Below, in pieces: positions 1-5,428 of a stretch of 5,428 nt of DNA. The translations under genes were made by a program, and so were the position numbers. The notes under the pieces were generated by a model, which made no database searches, was not told the origin of the DNA, and was given only the letters and a program-made list of their open reading frames with translations. This DNA comes from Actinomycetes bacterium (GTDB lineage Bacteria; Actinomycetota; Actinomycetes; S36-B12; UBA5976). Every line of letters starts with the position of its first letter. Position 1 is the stretch's first letter. The stretch lies in the NCBI GenBank assembly GCA_021784375.1, contig JAJXSV010000176.1:1-5428 (forward strand). Reading direction: 5' to 3'.

Positions 1-1483
1 CGCGCTGCCGTCCGAAAAAGCGGTATGAGTGGCTGTCAACCCCTCTTACGGCAACTTCGGTGGATCCGATCGGCTTGTAGCCGAAGGCTGCGCCGTTGTT
101 GAAGGCAGTGGGGGCAATATCGAGATGCGCCCACTTCTGGCCGGGGTTGATGAACTCCTGCAGGAAGAGGCCGGCCGCTATGGTGCCGCCCTTGGCCGGC
201 GGCGCCATCTCCTTGACATTCTGGAGATCTGCAATCTTGGAATGCAGCATGTCCTTGTACATGGCGGGCAGCGGCAGCGGCCACATGTGCTCGCCCGCCG
301 CTTGGGCGGACTGCATCACGGCGGCGGAGAGGTCATCGTCGTTGCACAGGATCGCGGACATCAACGGTCCCAGCGCAATCGCGCAGGCCCCGGTGAGGGT
401 GGCCACGTCGATGATGACGTCTGGCTTGTCCTCCTGGGCACGCGTCAGCGCATCACACAACACCAGGCGCCCCTCGGCGTCGGTGTTCAGCACCTCCACC
501 GTCTTGCCCGAGTAGGAGGTGAAGACGTCGCCGGGACGCTGGGCCTTGGAACCCGGCATGTTCTCGGCCAGTGCCGCGTAGGCGGTGACATTGAGCGCCA
601 GACCGGTCTTGGCGATGGCGGCGATCGACTGTACGACCGCAGCGGCACCGGACATATCGGTCTTCATCTCGAACTGTCCCAGACCCGGCTTGAGCGAGAT
701 ACCGCCCGTGTCGAAGGTGATGCCCTTCCCGACCAGGGCCAGGTGCTTGCTGGCGCCAGCAGGACGGTATGCGATGCGCAGCAGGCGGGGCGGCCGGCTG
801 GAGCCCTTGCCCACCGCGATGATGCCTCCATAGCCCTGTGCTGCCAGTGCCTGCTCGTCCAGCACCTCGACCGTGAGCGGCAGGCCCGCCACGGCGGCCT
901 GGGCACGCTCCACGAAGCTGGCTGGATAGAGATCGTTGGCCGGCGTGTTCGCGAGATCGCGCGTGGCGTTCACGGCCTCGGCAGTGGCACGGCCGCGTGC
1001 TACTGCTGCCTTCAAATCTGCGTCCGGATTGTCGATGAGCAGCACGATGGCCTTCACCGGAGGGTGCATCTGCGACTTCACGGTGCGGTACTCGTCGAAG
1101 GCGTAGGCACCCATGAGCGCGCCCTCAACCACAGCACGCACGGTCGATGCATCCTCCGCCGGCGGCACCAGGGCCACCTTCTTGCGGCCGGTGAGTGCGC
1201 GCATGGCACTTCCGGCGCCGGCACGTACCTGGTCGAGGTCGTCCGATTTGCCCAGGCCGATCGCTACCACCATGGGAGCGGTGGTGGTGGCTCCCGCGGG
1301 AACCATGGTGATCTCGCCGACGGTGCCCTTCGCATCGACCGCGAGCAGCGCGTCGACCAGCGCCGCTGGTCGCTTGAGCTTGTGATCACCGAGCAGCGCA
1401 AGGCCACCTCGGGCGATGGGACGGATGTACACGATATGGGCGTCGCACGCGGGTGCGGCGCCGCTCAGCGCAAGTGTTGTCAT
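1..1483 (-). CDS. pepA: Leucyl aminopeptidase, peptidase family M17 (3' end outside window)
   Basis: Cytosolic two-metal aminopeptidase that removes N-terminal residues from peptides during protein turnover. The minus frame is open from ATG at 1483 to the window edge, giving 494 codons; the family is usually about 500 residues. The C-terminal M17 catalytic domain (from about residue 170) is clear. The metal ligands are Lys253 and Asp258 (VGKGITFDTGG), Asp276 (KTDMSGAAA), and Asp335 and Glu337 (NTDAEGRL). The catalytic Lys265 (SLKP) and Arg339 are also present. All are offset by a constant 17 from the E. coli PepA numbering I remember, so the core has no net insertion or deletion. The N-terminal domain (about 1-160) is weakly conserved, as is normal. 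The ATG has an AGGA 7 nt upstream and leaves room for a divergent promoter. The oddity is the last 16 or so visible codons: they lose the family consensus after VAVR and use unusual codons, including AGA. The hexameric state is family knowledge, not visible here. Confidence 0.96.
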   Translation of the reverse strand, partial: MTTLALSGAAPACDAHIVYIRPIARGGLALLGDHKLKRPAALVDALLAVDAKGTVGEITMVPAGATTTAPMVVAIGLGKSDDLDQVRAGAGSAMRALTGRKKVALVPPAEDASTVRAVVEGALMGAYAFDEYRTVKSQMHPPVKAIVLLIDNPDADLKAAVARGRATAEAVNATRDLANTPANDLYPASFVERAQAAVAGLPLTVEVLDEQALAAQGYGGIIAVGKGSSRPPRLLRIAYRPAGASKHLALVGKGITFDTGGISLKPGLGQFEMKTDMSGAAAVVQSIAAIAKTGLALNVTAYAALAENMPGSKAQRPGDVFTSYSGKTVEVLNTDAEGRLVLCDALTRAQEDKPDVIIDVATLTGACAIALGPLMSAILCNDDDLSAAVMQSAQAAGEHMWPLPLPAMYKDMLHSKIADLQNVKEMAPPAKGGTIAAGLFLQEFINPGQKWAHLDIAPTAFNNGAAFGYKPIGSTEVAVRGVDSHSYRFFGRQR

Positions 1484-1490
1484 GAGTGCA

Positions 1491-1494
1491 TCCT
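1491..1494 (-). promoter_or_regulatory. Ribosome binding site of pepA
   Basis: On the minus strand, AGGA within GGGGCAGGATG lies 7 nt before the ATG at 1483. The spacing and purine-rich sequence fit a Shine-Dalgarno site and support this start codon over internal ones. Confidence 0.6.
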
Positions 1495-1529
1495 GCCCCT
1501 GCCGCCGCACTACTTCCACCCGCGCCATG

Positions 1530-1559
1530 CGCATACGTTCTGCTGGTGACCGAACTCAA
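1530..1559 (-). promoter_or_regulatory. Possible pepA promoter
   Basis: On the minus strand, TTGAGT (1559-1554) is followed after 18 nt by TATGCG (1535-1530). This is a loose match to sigma-70-type -35 and -10 boxes. It would start transcription near 1523 and give a leader of about 40 nt containing the AGGA site. The -35 box would lie inside the first codons of gcvT. The -10 lacks the conserved final T, so this is only a candidate. Confidence 0.25.
1534..1539 (+). promoter_or_regulatory. Possible -10 box for leaderless gcvT transcript
   Basis: TACGTT matches the TAnnnT form of an actinobacterial -10 element. It ends 6 nt before the GTG at 1546, so transcription starting at that G would give an mRNA with no leader. 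No purine-rich ribosome binding site is seen before the GTG, which agrees with this. No convincing -35 box is present; TACTTC at 1511-1516 has 17 nt spacing but is a poor match. Confidence 0.35.
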
Positions 1560-2637
1560 GTACACGCCCCTTCATGATCGTCATGCCGCTCTCGGTGCCA
1601 AATTGGTGGACTTCACGGGCTGGGAGATGCCCATCGAGTACCAGGGCATCGTCGCCGAGCACGCTGCTGTGCGGGAGGCGGTGGGTATCTTCGATGTCTC
1701 GCACATGGGCAAATTGCGCATCCGTGGTGAGGGCGCGCTGGAAGCGGTCAACGCCATCGTCACCAACGACATCAATCGCCTGGCCGACGGACAGGCCCAG
1801 TATTCGTTGCTGTGCAATGACAGCGGTGGTGCCATTGACGATCTCATCGTGTACCGGCGCTCTCCGCAGGAGATCCGCATCGTGCCCAACGCCGGCAACG
1901 CCGATGTGGTGGCGCCCTTCATCGCCGAGCGCCTGCCCGCGGGCGTGACCCTGGAGAACCGTCACTACGAGCAGGGCATTCTCGCCATCCAGGGCCCCCA
2001 GGTCGACGGAGTCATGGAGGCACTGGGACTGCCCCATGCGCATGACTACATGAGTTTCGTTGATGCGGAATTCGACGGCGCGTCGGTCATGATCTGCCGG
2101 ACCGGCTACACCGGAGAACGCGGCTTCGAACTCGTCTCCGACAACGCCACCATCGTCAAGCTCTGGGATGCGGCCACTGCTGCGGGCGCAATGCCCGTGG
2201 GCCTGGGTGCTCGCGACACCCTGCGCACGGAGATGGGCTACGCGCTGCATGGTCAGGAGCTCTCGACCTCCATCACGCCGGTGCAGGCCCGTGTCGGCTG
2301 GGCCGTCGGCTGGTCCAAGCCCGCGTTCAGCGGCCGCGAGGCCCTGCTGGCTGAGAAGGCCGCCGGCCCCAAGCGCACACTGCGAGGGTTGCTGGCACTG
2401 GAGCGTGGCATTCCGCGTGGTCACATGCCCGTGTACGGAGATGAGGTGGGCGGCACCCGTATCGGCGAGACCACGTCGGGAACCTTCTCGCCGACCTTGA
2501 AGAACGGCATCGCGCTGGCCTACCTCGACGCCTCCATCGTTGACGGCGCCAATGTTGTCATCGACGTGCGCGGACGCGGTCTGCTGTGCGAAGTGGTGAA
2601 GCCGCCCTTCCTGAAGGACACCAGCGTCAATCGCTGA
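1546..2637 (+). CDS. gcvT: Glycine cleavage system T protein (aminomethyltransferase)
   Basis: Transfers the one-carbon unit from the aminomethyl-lipoyl H protein to tetrahydrofolate, releasing ammonia and forming 5,10-methylene-tetrahydrofolate. From GTG at 1546 the product is 363 residues, matching the usual size of about 360-370. Family motifs run in order: FTGWEMPIEY (23-32), FDVSHMG (49-55), GGAIDDLIVY (94-103) with the Asp98-Asp99 pair that holds the folate-activating aspartate, TGYTGERGFEL (186-196), GLGARDTLR (219-227), GETTSGTFSPTLK (307-319) and the C-terminal KPPF. An in-frame ATG at 1486 would add 20 residues with no family match and leave 2 bp to pepA, so I prefer the GTG. The H, P and L proteins are not nearby, so T must work with partners encoded elsewhere. 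As I recall, gcvT close to an M17 aminopeptidase gene also occurs in Mycobacterium. No damage is seen. Confidence 0.97.
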   Translation: MTELKYTPLHDRHAALGAKLVDFTGWEMPIEYQGIVAEHAAVREAVGIFDVSHMGKLRIRGEGALEAVNAIVTNDINRLADGQAQYSLLCNDSGGAIDDLIVYRRSPQEIRIVPNAGNADVVAPFIAERLPAGVTLENRHYEQGILAIQGPQVDGVMEALGLPHAHDYMSFVDAEFDGASVMICRTGYTGERGFELVSDNATIVKLWDAATAAGAMPVGLGARDTLRTEMGYALHGQELSTSITPVQARVGWAVGWSKPAFSGREALLAEKAAGPKRTLRGLLALERGIPRGHMPVYGDEVGGTRIGETTSGTFSPTLKNGIALAYLDASIVDGANVVIDVRGRGLLCEVVKPPFLKDTSVNR

Positions 2638-2640
2638 GCA

Positions 2641-2656
2641 CGCTGTTCGAACGGCG
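2641..2656. terminator. Weak hairpin in convergent gap, possible terminator
   Basis: CGCTGT and ACGGCG can pair around a TCGA loop, giving six pairs including one G-T wobble, in the 20 bp between gcvT and the end of the minus-strand operon. A second weak hairpin (2656-2669) overlaps the stop of the CobT-like gene. Neither is followed by a T run on either strand, so factor-independent termination is uncertain. Confidence 0.25.
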
Positions 2657-2657
2657 A

Positions 2658-3323
2658 TCAGCGCTGGTCATCCAGGGCGGCTGCGGCCGTCCTGAGCAGT
2701 TCGCTCTGGGCTGAGGGGCTGAGTACCACCCGGCTCGTCACCCAGGGTTGCCTGCCCAGGCGATCACGTGCCACCAGGCCGGCCGGGTCGTCGTCCGCCA
2801 GACCAACTTCCAGCCACGCCGCCGCCGCAGGCGCCAGGCGTTCGACGCAGAGCGTGGCCAGGCTCACCAGAGCCCCGCTGGCGAGGACGGGCGTGCGGCG
2901 GGCCGCCGCCTGCAGGATGGCGGCCGTCGTCCAGGCCAGGCTGGCATCTTCCATGAGCAGCGCCGGTAGGTGGTCGAGCCGGCCCCGCGCCTGCGGCATG
3001 GCGTCGCGGATGGTGGCACATTCGCGCATCCATGCGAGGTCGGTGGCGCAGGTGGGTACAACCGCCGTCGCGTCCGTCCCGCAGAAAAGCGCACACAGGG
3101 CGCGTGCGAGAAGCGTGGCCGGCTGCGCTTGGACCAGCAGCAGCACGGTGGCGCCGGCATCGACGGCGGCATCCACATCCTGCACACCCGCGTCCCAACT
3201 GTCAGCCGTGGCGCGCAATTGACATACGGGACCGGGCAGCCGCACCGCGCGCCACCAGTCGAGGGGCGAGGCGGCCGCGACGCTCGGAGGCTCGATACGT
3301 TGCAGCAACTGGTCGAGCTCCAT
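2658..3323 (-). CDS. CobT-like protein, shortened and probably not catalytic
   Basis: A 221-residue protein, against about 350 for true CobT, which makes alpha-ribazole phosphate from dimethylbenzimidazole and nicotinate mononucleotide. Compared with CobT as I remember it, residues 1-31 resemble its N-terminal helix (PPS, then SPLDWWRAVRLPG). The part carrying GDHG is missing. Residues 50-221 then follow the C-terminal half almost without gaps: VDAGA (54-58), RRTPVL (142-147) and ERLAP (161-165). Key sites are changed. The acidic GDMGIGNTT or GELGMANTT stretch reads VQAQPATLL (64-72, Gln65 at the acidic position). The Asp of LLLDG is Ser149. The LGEGTGA loop with the catalytic glutamate is LSPSAQS (201-207, Pro203 at the Glu). 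No signal peptide or membrane segment is evident. The ATG at 3323 is 4 nt after the S component stop and lacks a clear ribosome binding site, so translation is probably coupled. It could also be an unrelated actinobacterial family with a convergent pattern. Confidence 0.72.
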   Translation of the reverse strand: MELDQLLQRIEPPSVAAASPLDWWRAVRLPGPVCQLRATADSWDAGVQDVDAAVDAGATVLLLVQAQPATLLARALCALFCGTDATAVVPTCATDLAWMRECATIRDAMPQARGRLDHLPALLMEDASLAWTTAAILQAAARRTPVLASGALVSLATLCVERLAPAAAAWLEVGLADDDPAGLVARDRLGRQPWVTSRVVLSPSAQSELLRTAAAALDDQR

Positions 3324-3327
3324 GCGC

Positions 3328-4101
3328 TCATTGTGCTGGATCGTGTTCCTCCATGATGGCGGTGAAGGAGGCTCGACGTGTGGCCCGTCGCAGGATGGGC
3401 AGCAGCCGCGGTGCGGTGAGGGCGAGCAAGGCCGCCGTCACCAGTGCTCGTGGTACGTCGAAGCCCATACTGGTGAGCAGGCCGTAGTGCAGCCAGTGCA
3501 GGCCGTTGACGAAGGGCGACTCGCCCGGTACGAAGGCGATGTCGGGTGAGAGGCCGATGGCAAGAGGCCAGAACCAGAGGTTGAGCAGGGCTCCGCTGGC
3601 GATGCCGGTGAGCAGGCCCAGTGTGGTCATCCACAGCACTTCGAGCCGTCCTCGTAGGCGCGGCAGGAGCGCCGGCAACGCACCCACCCAGGCGGCAACC
3701 ATCATCTGGTACGGCATCCAGGGGCCGACACCGCCGGTGACGAGCGCACTGATGGCGATGGCCAGCGCGCCGATGATGAACCCGGCCCGAGCGCCCAGGG
3801 CGCGGCCGGACAGCAGGATGACCGCCCAAATGGGCTCCAGACCCGCGACCCCGGCGCCCAGCGGCCGAACTGCTGCCGCCAGCGCCACCAGCGTGGCCAT
3901 GAGCGTGACCCGACGGATGTCGCGATCCCGGGCGAGCAGCGCTTGGGCCGCGATGACGAGCGTCACAGGCAGCACCACGGCCCAGGCGTACGGGACCAGT
4001 CGCGCACCACTGATGCTGCTGAACAGGAAGGGCCAGGCGAAGGCCAGCGCACCCACCAGATTGGCGATGGCGAGCAGGACCGGGGAGGTCAGGCGTGCCA
4101 T
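3328..4101 (-). CDS. ECF transporter substrate-binding S component
   Basis: Integral membrane protein of 257 residues that would capture a vitamin or related small molecule and hand it across the membrane with the EcfT and EcfA subunits. It is very hydrophobic, with roughly six to eight membrane segments (about 7-27, 36-57, 64-78, 89-125 in one or two passes, 129-147, 155-175, 201-211 and 217-236). The blocks RPLGAGVAGLEPIW (79-92) and LVTGGVGPWMPYQM (120-133), and the late SMGFDVPRAL (211-220), match the actinobacterial ECF S-component family I know from Streptomyces-like operons. The N-terminal 60 residues make it longer than minimal S components of about 180-200 residues. It starts inside the end of the ATPase gene (ATG at 4101, 13 bp overlap), which indicates coupled translation. 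The substrate is not readable. The CobT-like neighbour hints at a cobalamin-related compound, as for CbrT-type S components, but that is inference. Confidence 0.85.
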   Translation of the reverse strand: MARLTSPVLLAIANLVGALAFAWPFLFSSISGARLVPYAWAVVLPVTLVIAAQALLARDRDIRRVTLMATLVALAAAVRPLGAGVAGLEPIWAVILLSGRALGARAGFIIGALAIAISALVTGGVGPWMPYQMMVAAWVGALPALLPRLRGRLEVLWMTTLGLLTGIASGALLNLWFWPLAIGLSPDIAFVPGESPFVNGLHWLHYGLLTSMGFDVPRALVTAALLALTAPRLLPILRRATRRASFTAIMEEHDPAQ

Positions 4102-5428
4102 GCGTCGACTACTTCATCGACAGTGAGCCAATGCTGTGGCGCCAACACCTTGGAGACCTGGGGTGCGAACAGCGGGGAAGTGGTGAGCACGTTGGCGGCC
4201 GCACCGTGAACGACGAGTTCGCCGTCTGCGATCACGGCCACGGTCTGTGCCAGCTCGGCCGCGAATTCGACGTCATGGGTGGCCACGAGTACGGCGGCGC
4301 CCAGCCGGGCCGCGCGTTGCAGGATGTCGCGCAGTCGGGCCTTGCCGGCGTAGTCGAGCCCACGGGTCGGCTCATCGAGCAGCAGAACCTGCGGTTCAGA
4401 GGCCAGCACGATGGCCAGGGCCAGGCACAGGCGCTGACCTTCGGAGAGGTCGCGGGGATGCGCATCATCGTCGATCTCGGGCGCCAGCAGGGCCAGCAGG
4501 GAACGGGTGGATCCGGGCAGCAGACCGCCATCGTGGTCGGCGTCACGACATTCCTGGGATACCCGCGAGCCCAGCAGCAGGTCTCCCGGTTGCTGGGGGA
4601 CCACGCCGATGTGACGGGGAATTTCGCCGCCGGCCAGCGCGGCCGGGTCGAGGCCGGAGATGCGCACCTGTCCGGCCTGGGGGACCAGGCTTCCCGCGAG
4701 CGCACGCAGCAGGGTGGACTTACCGGCTCCGTTGCGACCCATGAGGACACAGATCTCGCCCCGGTTCACGGACATGGTGACCTCCGCCACGGCGGTGTGC
4801 CGTCCGTAGCGCACCGTCGTCCGCTCAAGGTGGATGGGCGGTTCCGAGTCGGGCTGAACCAGACGCAGGGGCGGCTGCTTGTCGAGCAGCCGCTCGCGCA
4901 GGGCCACCGCCGAGGCGCGAGCCTCCCGCACCGTGAGCGGCAGCGGGTCCCAGCCCAGGCGTTGCGCCAACTCGATGAGGGGCGGAGCGCTGGGCGCGTC
5001 AGCCATGATGGCGCGCGGGCTCTCGATGCGCACCTGACCCTTGTTGCCGACGGCGATGACGCGATCCGCGTACTGCAGGACCCGCTCCAGCCGATGCTCG
5101 GAGATGACGACGGTGATGCCCACGTCATGGACCAGGCGCTGCAACGCAGCCAACACATCATCGGCGGAACTGGGATCCAGCGCGCTCGTGGGTTCATCAA
5201 GCACCAGAATCGAGGGGTGCGCAACCAGCACGGAGGCGATGGCCACGCGCTGCAACTGTCCTCCCGACAGGGTGCGAATGGCCTGACCGCGTAACGAATC
5301 GAGGCCCATGACATCCACGGTCTCCTCGATGCGCTTACGCATCGCGGCCGTGCTCAGGCCCAGCCGTTCCATGGTGTAGGCGAGTTCGTCCTCGACCACA
5401 TCGGATACAAAGCTCGATTGCGCGGCTT
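4089..5428 (-). CDS. ECF transporter ATPase, two fused ABC domains (5' end outside window)
   Basis: Cytoplasmic motor subunit in which the EcfA1- and EcfA2-type ATPases are joined in one chain. It hydrolyses ATP to drive uptake through EcfT and the S component. 445 residues are visible (numbered from the right edge); the Walker A of domain 1 lies outside. Domain 1 shows its Q-loop Gln3 followed by FVSDVVEDELAY, signature LSGGQ (53-57), Walker B ILVLDEPTSALD (73-84) and switch His111. After a linker (about 125-195), domain 2 has Walker A GRNGAGKST (230-238), Q-loop VPQQPGDLL (276-284), a variant signature LSEGQ (327-331), Walker B LLLDEPTRGLD (348-358) and switch His384. The tail KVLAPQHWLTVDEV is typical of the actinobacterial fused form. 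The reading frame continues upstream of the GTG at 5399, and homology continues too, so that GTG is not the start. EcfT is absent here and is probably encoded to the right. Confidence 0.95.
   Translation of the reverse strand, partial: AAQSSFVSDVVEDELAYTMERLGLSTAAMRKRIEETVDVMGLDSLRGQAIRTLSGGQLQRVAIASVLVAHPSILVLDEPTSALDPSSADDVLAALQRLVHDVGITVVISEHRLERVLQYADRVIAVGNKGQVRIESPRAIMADAPSAPPLIELAQRLGWDPLPLTVREARASAVALRERLLDKQPPLRLVQPDSEPPIHLERTTVRYGRHTAVAEVTMSVNRGEICVLMGRNGAGKSTLLRALAGSLVPQAGQVRISGLDPAALAGGEIPRHIGVVPQQPGDLLLGSRVSQECRDADHDGGLLPGSTRSLLALLAPEIDDDAHPRDLSEGQRLCLALAIVLASEPQVLLLDEPTRGLDYAGKARLRDILQRAARLGAAVLVATHDVEFAAELAQTVAVIADGELVVHGAAANVLTTSPLFAPQVSKVLAPQHWLTVDEVVDAWHA

Noticed and set aside
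1486..1545. Upstream ATG start for gcvT adding 20 residues
   Set aside because: The extra residues are Ala/Pro-rich and outside the family alignment. Using this start would also remove nearly all space for the divergent promoters.
29..1549. 506-codon open frame on the plus strand
   Set aside because: It is antisense to pepA, whose minus-strand frame carries all M17 catalytic residues. The plus-strand product is rich in Gly, His and Arg with no recognisable domain, as expected for a shadow frame in GC-rich DNA.
1510..2424. 304-codon open frame antisense to gcvT
   Set aside because: gcvT is complete and full of family motifs on the other strand. The antisense product has low-complexity composition and no domain.
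2638..2657. Strong rho-independent terminator between the convergent genes
   Set aside because: Only short hairpins with a wobble pair are present and there is no T run on either strand, so it is kept only as a low-confidence feature.
2864..3829. 321-codon minus-strand frame spanning the S component and CobT-like genes
   Set aside because: It overlaps two better-supported genes in another frame on the same strand. Its product is rich in Arg, Pro and Ala, and it has no membrane or enzyme motif.
4095..5294. 399-codon plus-strand frame opposite the ECF ATPase
   Set aside because: It is antisense to a gene with two sets of ABC motifs. The product is rich in Gly, Gln and Arg with no domain.
5399..5399. 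GTG at 5399 as the start of the ECF ATPase
   Set aside because: The frame and family homology (Q-loop region AAQSSFVSD) continue upstream to the window edge, and the Walker A of the first domain must lie further out.

Overview
This is a high-GC bacterial window that is almost entirely coding. It holds five genes and has no tRNA, rRNA, CRISPR array or recognisable mobile element. The GC-rich codon bias, a GTG start, the pairing of an M17 aminopeptidase gene with gcvT, and a fused two-domain ECF ATPase all suggest an actinobacterium. I cannot name a genus from the sequence.

Left part (1-2637): a divergent pair. pepA, a leucyl aminopeptidase, runs leftwards out of the window and is cut at its 3' end. 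gcvT, the T protein of the glycine cleavage system, runs rightwards and is complete. Only 62 bp separate the two starts, and both promoters appear to sit in or next to that gap. gcvT may be read from a leaderless transcript. The strongest indication for pepA is a Shine-Dalgarno-like AGGA.

Right part (2658-5428): three tightly packed genes on the minus strand, convergent with gcvT across a 20 bp gap. In transcription order they are a fused two-ATPase subunit of an ECF-type vitamin transporter (5' end outside the window), its membrane-embedded substrate-binding S component (13 bp overlap), and a 221-residue protein (4 bp gap) that looks like a shortened, catalytically dead relative of CobT. CobT is the nicotinate-nucleotide:dimethylbenzimidazole phosphoribosyltransferase of vitamin B12 assembly. 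The EcfT subunit is not in the window and probably lies beyond the right edge.

The most interesting item is the CobT-like protein. It keeps the CobT fold signatures (a DAGA strand, RRTPVL, ERLAP) but has lost the residues that bind substrate and catalyse the reaction, and it lacks the part of CobT carrying the GDHG motif. Its place at the end of an ECF transporter operon suggests a non-enzymatic role linked to uptake of a cobalamin-related compound. That link is inference, because the substrate cannot be read from the sequence.
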